Shown here piece after piece: positions 8,380-17,269 of a stretch of 64,000 nt of DNA. Where the stretch lies: contig NZ_AP024545.1 in the NCBI RefSeq assembly GCF_018406605.1, positions 372,001-436,000 on the forward strand, written 5' to 3'. A program made the translations under genes and the position numbers. This DNA comes from Noviluteimonas caseinilytica (GTDB taxonomy: Bacteria; Pseudomonadota; Gammaproteobacteria; Xanthomonadales; Xanthomonadaceae). The notes under the pieces were generated by a model. That model was given only the letters and a program-made list of their open reading frames with translations, was not told where the DNA came from and made no database searches. Position 1 is the stretch's first letter. Every line of letters begins with the position of its first letter.

Positions 8380-9663
8380 TCAGCGCTTCAGCGACACGAA
8401 GGCATCGCGACCGGCGTAACGCGCGGCCGTGCCCAGCTGTTCTTCGATGCGCAGCAACTGGTTGTACTTGGCCACGCGGTCGGACCGGCACAGCGAGCCG
8501 GTCTTGATCTGCGTCGCCGTGGTGGCCACCGCGATGTCGGCGATGGTGGTGTCCTCGGTTTCGCCGGAGCGGTGCGAGACGATCGCCGCATAGCGCGCGT
8601 GGTCGGCCATCGCGATGGCTTCCAGCGTTTCGGTGAGCGTGCCGATCTGGTTGACCTTGATCAGGATCGCGTTGGCCACGCCCTGCTCGATGCCTTCCTT
8701 GAAGATGCGCGGGTTGGTGACGAACAGGTCGTCGCCGACCAGCTGCACGCGATCGCCGAGGCGCTGCGTGAGCAGCTTCCAGCCGGCCCAGTCGTGTTCG
8801 GCCATGCCGTCTTCGATGGTGATGATCGGGTACTGCGCGGCCCAGCCGGCGAGGAAGTCGACGAACTGTTCCGACGTCAGGCGCTTGCCTTCGCCGGTGA
8901 GGTTGTACTTGCCGTTGTCGAAGAATTCGCTCGACGCGACGTCCAGGCCCAGCAGCACGTCTTCGCCGGCCTTGTAGCCGGCCTTGCCGATCGCTTCGAG
9001 GATGGTTTCCAGCGCTTCCTCGTTCGAACGCAGGTCCGGCGCGAAGCCGCCTTCGTCGCCCACCGCGCTGCTCAGGCCGCGGCCCTTCAGCACGGACTTG
9101 AGCGCGTGGAAGATCTCGGTGCCGGCGCGCAGGGATTCGGCGAACGAATCGAAGCCGACCGGCAGCACCATGAATTCCTGCAGGTCGACGTTGTTGTCGG
9201 CATGCGCGCCGCCGTTGATGATGTTCATCATCGGCACGGGCAGCGTGACGTTGTCCGAGGTGGCGAGCGAACGCCACAGCGGCAACTTGCGCGAGGCCGC
9301 GACGGCATGCGCGAAGGCCAGCGACACGCCGAGCAGCGCGTTGGCGCCCAGGCGACCCTTGTTCTCGGTGCCGTCGAGGTCGATCAGGCGGCGGTCGAGC
9401 GCTTCCTGGTCGCCGTCGAAGGCGTGCAGCGCGGTGGCGATCGTCGTGTTGACGTTGCCCACCGCCTTGCGCACGCCCTTGCCGAGGTAGCGCGTCTTGT
9501 CGCCGTCGCGCAGCTCGACCGCTTCCTTCGTGCCGGTGGAGGCGCCGGACGGCACCATCGCGCGGCCGAAGCTGCCGTCGGACAGCGTGACGTCGGCTTC
9601 GAGGGTGGGATTGCCGCGGCTGTCGAGGATTTCGCGCGCGTGGATCTTCGAGATGGTCATCAT
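8380..9663 (-). CDS. eno: Enolase (phosphopyruvate hydratase)
   Basis: Glycolytic enzyme converting 2-phosphoglycerate to phosphoenolpyruvate, and in many proteobacteria a degradosome component. The 427-residue length is normal. Visible are the substrate loop PSGASTGTKEA, the MNIINGGAHADNN segment, the catalytic GDEGGFAP, the base Lys in LIKVNQIGTLTE, and SHRSGETED. The first ATG (9663) overlaps the kdsA stop as ATGA; the next codon is also ATG (9660), so the protein begins MMTISK or MTISK. Confidence 0.98.
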   Translation of the reverse strand: MMTISKIHAREILDSRGNPTLEADVTLSDGSFGRAMVPSGASTGTKEAVELRDGDKTRYLGKGVRKAVGNVNTTIATALHAFDGDQEALDRRLIDLDGTENKGRLGANALLGVSLAFAHAVAASRKLPLWRSLATSDNVTLPVPMMNIINGGAHADNNVDLQEFMVLPVGFDSFAESLRAGTEIFHALKSVLKGRGLSSAVGDEGGFAPDLRSNEEALETILEAIGKAGYKAGEDVLLGLDVASSEFFDNGKYNLTGEGKRLTSEQFVDFLAGWAAQYPIITIEDGMAEHDWAGWKLLTQRLGDRVQLVGDDLFVTNPRIFKEGIEQGVANAILIKVNQIGTLTETLEAIAMADHARYAAIVSHRSGETEDTTIADIAVATTATQIKTGSLCRSDRVAKYNQLLRIEEQLGTAARYAGRDAFVSLKR

Positions 9664-10499
9664 CGGGTCAGTGTGTCTTCCAGGAATCCGTTCTTCTTCG
9701 TGATGCGGTCGATCTCGAGCAGCGTCTCGAGCAGCGCGCGCATCTTCGGCAGCGGCCACGCGTTGGGGCCGTCGCTCAAGGCCTTGTCGGGATCGGGGTG
9801 CGTTTCCATGAAGATGCCGGCGATGCCCACCGCCATCGCGGCGCGCGAGAGCACCGGCACGAATTCGCGCTGGCCGCCGCTCTTGCCGTCGGCGCCGCCC
9901 GGCAGCTGCACCGAATGCGTCGCGTCGAACACCACCGGGCAGTTGGTATCGCGCATCACGCTCAGCGAACGCATGTCGCTGACGAGGTTGTTGTAGCCGA
10001 AGCTCGCGCCGCGCTCGCAGACCATGATCTGCTCGTTGCCGGTTTCCTTCGCCTTGTTCGCCACGTGCTTCATTTCCCACGGCGACAGGAACTGGCCCTT
10101 CTTGATGTTGACCGGGCGGCCGGCGCTGGCGACGTTGCGGATGAAATCGGTCTGGCGGCACAGGAACGCGGGCGTCTGCAGCACGTCGCAGACCTCGGCC
10201 ACTTCGTTCATCGGCGTGTATTCGTGCACGTCGGTGAGCACCGGCACGCCGAGCTGGCGCTTCACTTCGGCCAGCACCTTGAGACCTTCCTCCAGGCCGG
10301 GGCCGCGGAAGCTGGTGCCCGACGTGCGGTTGGCCTTGTCGAAGCTCGACTTGAAGATGAAGGGGATGCCGAGTTCGCTGGTGATTTCCTTCAGCGTGCC
10401 GGCGGTCTGCAGTTGCAGCTCCATCGACTCGATGACGCAGGGGCCGGCGATGAGGAAGAAGGGCTTGTCGAGGCCGACCTCGAATCCCGCGAGGTTCAT
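9660..10499 (-). CDS. kdsA: 3-deoxy-8-phosphooctulonate synthase (metal-dependent class)
   Basis: Condenses phosphoenolpyruvate with arabinose 5-phosphate to KDO 8-phosphate for lipopolysaccharide. The 279-residue protein has the N-terminal motif IAGPCVIES with a Cys at 21. Metal-dependent enzymes such as that of Aquifex have Cys here, while the metal-free Escherichia enzyme has Asn. The other metal ligands (His in DATHSVQ, Glu in METHPDPD, Asp in SDGPN) are present, so this enzyme should need a divalent metal. ATG 10499 overlaps the pyrG stop as ATGA. Confidence 0.97.
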   Translation of the reverse strand: MNLAGFEVGLDKPFFLIAGPCVIESMELQLQTAGTLKEITSELGIPFIFKSSFDKANRTSGTSFRGPGLEEGLKVLAEVKRQLGVPVLTDVHEYTPMNEVAEVCDVLQTPAFLCRQTDFIRNVASAGRPVNIKKGQFLSPWEMKHVANKAKETGNEQIMVCERGASFGYNNLVSDMRSLSVMRDTNCPVVFDATHSVQLPGGADGKSGGQREFVPVLSRAAMAVGIAGIFMETHPDPDKALSDGPNAWPLPKMRALLETLLEIDRITKKNGFLEDTLTR

Positions 10500-12190
10500 G
10501 CGCTCGCCTCCTTGAGCAGGCGGCCGACGGCCTGGCCTGCATTGGCTTTATGTTCGCGCGCGGCGCGAATGAAGCCGATGAACAGCGGATGCCCGTCGCG
10601 CGGCGTGGACAGGAACTCCGGGTGCGCCTGGCAGGCCAGGAACCACGGATGCTGCGACTGCGGCAGTTCGATCATCTCGACCAGCAGGTCGTCCATCGAC
10701 TTGGCGCTGAAGACCAGGCCCGCGTCTTCGAGCTGCGTGCGATAGCGGTTGTTGAATTCGTAACGATGGCGATGACGCTCGCCCACCACGTCCTTGCCGT
10801 ACACCGCGTGCGCGAGCGTGCCGGGCTTGATGCGCTGGTCCTGCAGGCCCAGGCGCATCGTGCCGCCGAGGTCGCTTTCTTCGCTGCGGCGTTCGACATC
10901 GCCGGTGGCGGTGCGCCACTCGGTGATCAGGCCGATGACGGGGTGCTTCGACTGCTTGTCGTTCTCGGTGCTGTTGGCGTCGTCGAGCATGAGCACGTGG
11001 CGCGCGTAATCGACCACCGCGGCCTGCATGCCGTAGCAGATGCCGAAGTACGGCACGTGGTGTTCGCGCGCGAACTTGGCGGTGAGCACCTTGCCTTCGA
11101 AACCGCGATCGCCGAAGCCGCCGGGCACCAGGATGCCGTCGACGCCTTCCAGCGCCTTGCCGCCGTCCTTCTCCACGTCCTGCGATTCGAGCCACTTCAG
11201 GCGCACGCGCGTGCGCTGGCGCAGGCCACCGTGCTTCAGCGCCTCGGCGAGCGACTTGTACGCGTCCTGGTGGTCGACGTACTTGCCGACGACGGCGATG
11301 GTGACTTCGTCGACCGGGTGTTCGGTCGCGTCGACCACCGCGTTCCATTCCGACAGGTCGGCTTCGGGCTTGCAATCGAGTTGCAGGCGCTCGACCACGA
11401 TCTGGTCCAGGCCCTGCGCGTGCAGCCACATCGGGATCTTGTAGATGTTGTCCAGGTCGACGGCCGAGATCACCGCCTTTTCCGGCACGTTGGTGAACAG
11501 CGCGATCTTGCGGCGCTCGCCGTCCGGCAGCGGTTGCTCGCTGCGGCACAACAGGATGTCCGGCTGGATGCCGATCGAACGCAGTTCCTTCACCGAGTGC
11601 TGCGTCGGCTTGGTCTTCAGCTCGCCCGCGGCCGCGATGAACGGCACCAGCGTGAGGTGCATGAACAACGCGTGCTCGGGGCCGCGCTCGGTGCGGATCT
11701 GGCGGATGGCCTCGAGGAACGGCAGCGACTCGATGTCGCCCACCGTGCCGCCGATCTCCACCAGCCCCACGTCGAAGCCGGTGGTGGCCTCGTCGATGCA
11801 GCGCTTGATCTCGTCGGTGATGTGCGGGATGACCTGCACGGTGCCGCCGAGGTAGTCGCCGCGGCGCTCCTTGCGGATCACGTTCTCGTAGATGCGGCCG
11901 GTCGTGATGGAGTTCTTGCGCGACAGGCGGGTGCGGACGTAGCGCTCGTAGTGGCCCAGGTCCAGGTCGGTCTCGGCGCCGTCGTCGGTGACGTACACCT
12001 CGCCGTGCTGGAACGGGCTCATCGTGCCGGGATCGACGTTGATGTACGGGTCGAGCTTCATCAGCGTCACGCGCAGGCCGCGCGTTTCGAGGATGGCCGC
12101 GAGCGAGGCCGCCGCGATGCCCTTGCCGAGCGAGGAGACGACGCCGCCGGTGACGAACACGAGCGGTGTCTGGGAACCAGGAGGGCGCAT
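10496..12190 (-). CDS. pyrG: CTP synthase
   Basis: Makes CTP from UTP, ATP and glutamine. The 564-residue protein has an N-terminal synthase domain beginning FVTGGVVSSLGKGI, the VEIGGTVGDIES motif, and a C-terminal glutaminase domain with the nucleophile in FGICYGMQ (most family members have GICLGMQ) and the HPE motif near the end. ATG 12190 is the only suitable start. It is the first gene of the run pyrG-kdsA-eno-ftsB-ispD-ispF-truD, and it supplies the CTP used by the KDO and IspD steps. Confidence 0.98.
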   Translation of the reverse strand: MRPPGSQTPLVFVTGGVVSSLGKGIAAASLAAILETRGLRVTLMKLDPYINVDPGTMSPFQHGEVYVTDDGAETDLDLGHYERYVRTRLSRKNSITTGRIYENVIRKERRGDYLGGTVQVIPHITDEIKRCIDEATTGFDVGLVEIGGTVGDIESLPFLEAIRQIRTERGPEHALFMHLTLVPFIAAAGELKTKPTQHSVKELRSIGIQPDILLCRSEQPLPDGERRKIALFTNVPEKAVISAVDLDNIYKIPMWLHAQGLDQIVVERLQLDCKPEADLSEWNAVVDATEHPVDEVTIAVVGKYVDHQDAYKSLAEALKHGGLRQRTRVRLKWLESQDVEKDGGKALEGVDGILVPGGFGDRGFEGKVLTAKFAREHHVPYFGICYGMQAAVVDYARHVLMLDDANSTENDKQSKHPVIGLITEWRTATGDVERRSEESDLGGTMRLGLQDQRIKPGTLAHAVYGKDVVGERHRHRYEFNNRYRTQLEDAGLVFSAKSMDDLLVEMIELPQSQHPWFLACQAHPEFLSTPRDGHPLFIGFIRAAREHKANAGQAVGRLLKEASA

Positions 12191-12310
12191 GGGAAAGCAG
12201 GCTTCCGGAAAGCCGTAGTCTACCGGGAGCGGCCCGGGACCGCGACCGGCTTGACCGATCCGGCGCCGTTTCCCCATGCTCGCGCGCACCAACCAGGGGA
12301 AAAACACACG

Positions 12311-13048
12311 ATGTCGCGACTCCGCACTTGCGCGGCCGGCTTGCTGCTGGCCGTGCTGGCCTCGCCCGCCGCCCGGGCCGCCGAACCCGCCGCCAACCAC
12401 GCCACCGCCAGCCCGGCGGTCGCCTACCAGCTCGACGAGATCATCCGCGACACGCAGCGCAGCAGCGCCTCGCCGCAGAAGATCGACCTGGTGTGGTGGC
12501 TTCCCGCCGAGTTCTGGATGGCGGCCACCGCGGCGGACAAGAAGGTCGCCGACTCCGAGAAGCAGGCGATCATCGAGCTGTTCCGCGAGTACACGGTCGT
12601 GGGCGTCGTGGTGGGCGACATGGGCACCATCGGCGTCCAGAAGTTCCGCAGCGAAGCCGAAGTGCGCGCCGACCTGCACCTGGTCGATCCCGCCGGCCGT
12701 GAATACACCGCCCTGCCCCCCGACCAGGTCGACAAGCAACTCGCGCTGATGCTGCAGATCCTCAAGCCGATGCTGGCGAGCGTGGTCGGCGAGATGGGCA
12801 ACAACCTCAACTTCTACGTCTTCCCGGGCAAGGCGAAGGACGGCAAGCGCACGGCCGATCCGCTGGCCGAGGGCAAGCTGGTCGTGAAACTGTTCGACGA
12901 GACCTATCCCTTCCGGCTGCCGCTGGGCAGCGTGTTGCCCGCGCGCTTCGACCCGGCGACCGGCGAGCGCTTCCCGGGCAGCTACCGCTTCAATCCCTTC
13001 ACGGGCGCGCAGCTCAACACCAGGGCGGCGCCTTCCGGCTCGCAGTAA
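12311..13048 (+). CDS. Exported protein of unknown function
   Basis: I do not recognise this family. The 245-residue protein starts with a Sec signal peptide (about 1-24, cleavage after the Ala-Arg-Ala region). The mature part contains the segments LVWWLPAEFW and EYTVVGVVVGDMGTIG, and ends in a region rich in Pro, Arg and Gly (GERFPGSYRFNPFTGAQ). ATG 12311 follows a GGGGAAAA stretch about 12 bases upstream. It stands alone between the divergent pyrG and downstream parE, 120 bp from the pyrG start. Confidence 0.8.
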   Translation: MSRLRTCAAGLLLAVLASPAARAAEPAANHATASPAVAYQLDEIIRDTQRSSASPQKIDLVWWLPAEFWMAATAADKKVADSEKQAIIELFREYTVVGVVVGDMGTIGVQKFRSEAEVRADLHLVDPAGREYTALPPDQVDKQLALMLQILKPMLASVVGEMGNNLNFYVFPGKAKDGKRTADPLAEGKLVVKLFDETYPFRLPLGSVLPARFDPATGERFPGSYRFNPFTGAQLNTRAAPSGSQ

Positions 13049-13123
13049 TCCGAAAACGAGCGCGGGCGCCCGGCGGCGTCCGCGCTATCCTGCGCGCCCA
13101 CGTCGCCGCATCGATCGCATCGC

Positions 13124-15022
13124 ATGAATTCGCGCTACAACGCCGCCGACATCGAAGTCCTGTCCGGCCTGGATCCCGTCAAGCGCCGCCCGGGCATGTA
13201 CACCGACACCACGCGCCCGAACCACCTGGCGCAGGAAGTCGTCGACAACGCGGTGGACGAAGCCCTCGCCGGCCACGCCGACAGCATCGAAGTGGTGCTG
13301 CACGCCGACGGCAGCTGCGAGGTGTCCGACAACGGCCGCGGCATGCCGGTGGACATCCACCCGGAACAGAAGATCCCCGGCGTCGAACTGATCCTCACGC
13401 GCCTGCACGCGGGCGGAAAGTTCAGCAACAAGAACTACACCTTCTCCGGCGGCCTGCACGGCGTGGGCGTGAGCGTGGTGAACGCGCTGTCGAAGCACGT
13501 CGACGTGTACATCAAGCGCGACGGCAACGAATACCGCATGTCCTTCGCCGACGGCGACCGCGCCTCCGCGCTCGACATCGTCGGCAGCGTCGGCAAGAAG
13601 AACACCGGCACGCGCCTGCGCTTCTGGCCCGATCCGAAATATTTCGACACGCCGAAGTTCAACCTGCGCTCGCTCAAGCACCTGCTGCGCGCCAAGGCCG
13701 TGCTGTGCCCGGGCCTGGCGGTGAGCCTGTTCGACGAAGCCAGCGGCGAGCGCGTCCACTGGTGCTACGAGGATGGCCTGCGCGATTACCTGCGCGGCGA
13801 ACTCAACGCCGACGGCCCGCGCGAAGTGCTGCCGCCGGATCTGTTCGTGGGCGCGCTGAAGAAGGACACCGAGATCGTCGACTGGGCCGTGGCCTGGGTG
13901 CCGGAAGGCGACCTCGTGCAGGAAAGCTACGTCAACCTCATCCCCACCGCGCAGCACGGCACGCACGTCAACGGCCTGCGCACGGGCTTCACCGATGCGC
14001 TGCGCGAGTTCTGCGATTTCCGCAACCTCCTGCCGCGCGGCGTGAAGCTGGCGCCGGAAGACGTGTGGGACCGCGTCGCGTTCGTGCTGTCGGTGAAGAT
14101 GACCGACCCGCAGTTCAGCGGGCAGACGAAGGAACGCTTGTCGTCGCGCCAGGCCGCCGGCTTCGTCGAAGGCGCCGCGCACGATGCGTTCTCGCTGTGG
14201 CTCAACCAGCACACCGAGATGGGCACGCGCATCGCGCAGCTCGCCATCGAACGCGCCAGCGCGCGCCTGAAGACCGAAAAGCAGATCGTCCGCAAGAAAG
14301 TCACGCAAGGCCCCGCCCTGCCCGGCAAGCTCGCCGACTGCATTTCGCAGGACCTCTCGCGCACCGAACTCTTCCTCGTCGAAGGCGACTCGGCCGGCGG
14401 CAGCGCGCGCCAGGCGCGCGACAAGGACTTCCAGGCCATCCTTCCGTTGCGCGGCAAGATCCTCAACACGTGGGAAGTCGCCTCCGGCAGCGTGCTCGCA
14501 TCGACCGAAGTGCACGACCTCGCGGTGGCCATCGGCTGCGATCCGGGCAAGGACGACATCACCGGCCTGCGCTACGGCAAGGTGATCATCCTCGCCGACG
14601 CCGACTCCGACGGCCTGCACATCGCCACGCTGCTCACGGCGTTGTTCCTCAGGCATTTCCCCGCGCTGGTCACGGCCGGCAACGTGTTCGTCGCGATGCC
14701 GCCGCTGTTCCGCGTCGACGTGGGCAAGCAGGTGTTCTACGCGCTGGACGAAGAAGAAAAGCGGTTGCTGCTGGAACGCATCGAACGCGAGAAGCTCAAG
14801 GGCGCCGTGCACGTCACGCGCTTCAAGGGCCTGGGCGAAATGAACCCGCAGCAGTTGCGCGAATCCACCATCCATCCCGACACGCGCCGCCTGGTGCAGC
14901 TCACGGTGGACGACGGCGACGAGACCCGCGCGCTGATGGACATGCTGCTGGCGAAGAAGCGCGCCGGCGATCGCAAGTCGTGGCTCGAACTCAAGGGCGA
15001 CCTGGCCACGCTGGAGGTCTGA
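13124..15022 (+). CDS. parE: DNA topoisomerase IV subunit B
   Basis: ATPase subunit of topoisomerase IV, which decatenates daughter chromosomes. The 632-residue length and the lack of the long insertion seen in proteobacterial GyrB favour ParE. The GHKL ATPase motifs DNGRGMP and GGLHGVGVSVVNAL, the QTKERLSS segment, and the TOPRIM motifs EGDSAGG and LADADSDG are all visible. ATG 13124 gives the family N-terminus MNSRYNAADIEVLSGLDPV. It is a single transcription unit with a weak hairpin after the stop. Confidence 0.97.
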   Translation: MNSRYNAADIEVLSGLDPVKRRPGMYTDTTRPNHLAQEVVDNAVDEALAGHADSIEVVLHADGSCEVSDNGRGMPVDIHPEQKIPGVELILTRLHAGGKFSNKNYTFSGGLHGVGVSVVNALSKHVDVYIKRDGNEYRMSFADGDRASALDIVGSVGKKNTGTRLRFWPDPKYFDTPKFNLRSLKHLLRAKAVLCPGLAVSLFDEASGERVHWCYEDGLRDYLRGELNADGPREVLPPDLFVGALKKDTEIVDWAVAWVPEGDLVQESYVNLIPTAQHGTHVNGLRTGFTDALREFCDFRNLLPRGVKLAPEDVWDRVAFVLSVKMTDPQFSGQTKERLSSRQAAGFVEGAAHDAFSLWLNQHTEMGTRIAQLAIERASARLKTEKQIVRKKVTQGPALPGKLADCISQDLSRTELFLVEGDSAGGSARQARDKDFQAILPLRGKILNTWEVASGSVLASTEVHDLAVAIGCDPGKDDITGLRYGKVIILADADSDGLHIATLLTALFLRHFPALVTAGNVFVAMPPLFRVDVGKQVFYALDEEEKRLLLERIEREKLKGAVHVTRFKGLGEMNPQQLRESTIHPDTRRLVQLTVDDGDETRALMDMLLAKKRAGDRKSWLELKGDLATLEV

Positions 15023-15026
15023 CGCC

Positions 15027-15062
15027 ACGCGGGTCGCGGCCCGCGTCGCCATGCGAATTTTT
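15027..15062 (+). terminator. Possible weak terminator after parE
   Basis: A 7-bp stem (ACGCGGG at 15027-15033, CCCGCGT at 15040-15046) with a 6-base loop begins a few bases after the parE stop. The TTTTT run at 15058-15062 is 11 bases beyond the stem, so it is not a classical intrinsic terminator. Confidence 0.3.
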
Positions 15063-15205
15063 CTCGCTTCGGGCCGCCCGCGGTCCGATTCGCGACGCAG
15101 GCCCGCGACCGTTCAGGCAAGGGGCCTTCCGGCCTATTGGTCGGCGCGCGGCGAGCCGGTAACCTGCGGGCGCCTCGGGGAGAGGCTCACCATCAGGACG
15201 ATTGC

Positions 15206-17197
15206 ATGACCCGCACCCTTCTCGCGCGCTGGACGTGCGCGCTCGCCTTCGTCGCCGCGCCGGCGATGGCGCAACAGATTCCCGCTTCCGATTTCGCCCG
15301 CTACGCCGACCTCGACGAAGTCGCGCTGTCGCCCACCGGCGAATACCTCGCGCTCGCCGTGCCGTCGGTCGATGGCCACGAGACCAACCTGCAGATCGTC
15401 AAGCTGTCCGACGGCAGCACCGTGAAGACGTTGCGCTTCGGCCGCGAGTCGCACGTGATGGACGTGACGTGGACAGACGACGACGAGATCACCGTCGCGC
15501 GCGCCAAGCGCTTCCCGATGGTCGAATACAAGTCGCACATGGGCGAGCTGATGTCGACCAACCTCACCGGCGACAAGCAGCGCACGCTGTTCGCCTACAC
15601 GCTGGACGAACTCACCCAGCGCGGCCGCAACAAGGACGCAGGCTCGGCGTACCTGGAAGAAGTGCTCGACAAGGAACCCGGCAAGATCCTGGTCAGCTAC
15701 TACTGCTGGCAGACGATCAAGGAATGCGGCGAGAAGGCGGACACGATCGTGTTCAAGGTCGACTCGCGCACCGGCACCCGCAAGGAAGTCGAGCGCATCA
15801 AGGACGGCGACTCCGAAAGCAGCCTCGTGTTCGACCACGACGGCATCGCGCGCGTGGCGTATTCCGACAACGAGGACGGCACGCCGCACATGTCGTACCG
15901 CCCGACGCCGACCTCGCCGTGGATGCCGCTGCCCGCCTCCATCGCCGGGTACGAAATCTCCGGCGGCGTGTTCGCGCAGGACAACAACACGTTCTACGGC
16001 CGCGTCTCCGACAAGGGCGAAGCGACCCAGCTGTACAAGATCGACATGGCGGCCGGCACGCGCACCAAGCTGTTCGGCCGCGACGACGCCAGCGTCGGCA
16101 CGATCCTGCTGGGTGGCCGCGCCGGCGAACCCTTCGGCGTGTCCACCACCTCGCCGAAGCCGTCCGTGCAGTACCTGGATCCGGCCTCGAAGTGGGCGCA
16201 GCTGCACGCGGCGCTGATGCAGCGCTTCAAGGGCCAGATGGTGTACTTCCTGGAGTTCACGCGCGACGACAGCAAGGTGCTGTTCTGGACCAGCGGCGAC
16301 CGCCAGCCGGGCAACTACTACCTGCTCGATCGCGGCAACAACAACAAGATCGTGCAGGTCGGTTCGCGCAAGCCGTGGTTCGACGGCAAGACGCTCGCCC
16401 AGGTGCGCCCGATCGAATTCAAGACGCGCGACGGCGTGAAGCTGTTCGGCTTCTACACCGCACCGGTCGGCGGCGGCACGGGCCCGCGCCCGATGGTCGT
16501 CATGCCGCACGGTGGCCCGTACGGCCCGTCGGACGACTGGGGCTTCGATGCCTACGCGCAGTTCCTCGCCAGCCGCGGTTACGGCGTGCTGCAGGTGAAC
16601 TACCGCGGTTCGGGCGGTCGCGGCGACAACTTCATGAACCAGGCGATGCGCGAGTGGGGCGGGATGATCCAGAACGACATCACCGACGGCGTGAAGTACG
16701 CGATCGACCAGAAGCTGGCCGACCCTTCGAGGATCTGCATGTTCGGCGGCAGCTTCGGCGGTTACTCCGCGCTGATGCAGCCCATCCTCAACCCCGGCAT
16801 GTACAAGTGCGCGATCGGCTACGTCGGCGTGTACGACCTGACGATGCTGGTGCGCAACAAGGAATCGGAGAGCGAAGACACCGAGCGCTTCTTCGTCCGC
16901 TCGCTCGGCGAGGACACCGCGGCGCTGGCCAAGGCGTCGCCGGCCTTCCGCGCGAAGGAGGTCAAGGTGCCGGTGATGCTGGTGCACGGCAAGGCCGACT
17001 CCAACGTGCGCATGGGCCAGTTCCGCGCGATGGACAAGGCGCTGCGCGACATCGGCCAGCCGCCGGAAACCTTCCTCGCCCCGGGCGAAGGCCACGGCTT
17101 CTCCAACCCGGACAACATCACCGAGTTGTACAACCGCATGGCCACGTTCCTCGACAAGTACATCGGTCCGAACGCGACCACGGCCGCGACGCAGTAA
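15206..17197 (+). CDS. Exported S9-family (prolyl oligopeptidase type) peptidase
   Basis: Secreted or periplasmic serine peptidase of the S9 family, likely an acylaminoacyl- or dipeptidyl-peptidase type. The 663 residues start with a signal peptide ending in PAMA-QQ, followed by a beta-propeller region and a C-terminal alpha/beta-hydrolase domain. The triad is Ser516 in FGGSFGGY, Asp598 in GKADSN and His630 in GEGHGF. ATG 15206 is preceded by AGGA about 6 bases upstream. It ends at a strong bidirectional terminator. Xanthomonadaceae carry many paralogues of this type, so the exact substrate cannot be given. Confidence 0.9.
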   Translation: MTRTLLARWTCALAFVAAPAMAQQIPASDFARYADLDEVALSPTGEYLALAVPSVDGHETNLQIVKLSDGSTVKTLRFGRESHVMDVTWTDDDEITVARAKRFPMVEYKSHMGELMSTNLTGDKQRTLFAYTLDELTQRGRNKDAGSAYLEEVLDKEPGKILVSYYCWQTIKECGEKADTIVFKVDSRTGTRKEVERIKDGDSESSLVFDHDGIARVAYSDNEDGTPHMSYRPTPTSPWMPLPASIAGYEISGGVFAQDNNTFYGRVSDKGEATQLYKIDMAAGTRTKLFGRDDASVGTILLGGRAGEPFGVSTTSPKPSVQYLDPASKWAQLHAALMQRFKGQMVYFLEFTRDDSKVLFWTSGDRQPGNYYLLDRGNNNKIVQVGSRKPWFDGKTLAQVRPIEFKTRDGVKLFGFYTAPVGGGTGPRPMVVMPHGGPYGPSDDWGFDAYAQFLASRGYGVLQVNYRGSGGRGDNFMNQAMREWGGMIQNDITDGVKYAIDQKLADPSRICMFGGSFGGYSALMQPILNPGMYKCAIGYVGVYDLTMLVRNKESESEDTERFFVRSLGEDTAALAKASPAFRAKEVKVPVMLVHGKADSNVRMGQFRAMDKALRDIGQPPETFLAPGEGHGFSNPDNITELYNRMATFLDKYIGPNATTAATQ

Positions 17198-17213
17198 TCG
17201 CAGCGGCGCAGCA

Positions 17214-17246
17214 AACAAAAAAGGGCGGCCTTCGGGCCGCCCTTTT
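17214..17246. terminator. Bidirectional intrinsic terminator between S9 peptidase and hutG-like gene
   Basis: Perfect 8-bp stem GGGCGGCC (17223-17230) and GGCCGCCC (17235-17242) with a TTCG loop, followed by TTTT and preceded by an A-rich run. It can stop transcripts of the S9 gene on the plus strand and of the hutG-like gene on the minus strand. Confidence 0.9.
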
Positions 17247-17269
17247 CCGTTGCACGTCGCGATGTTGCT

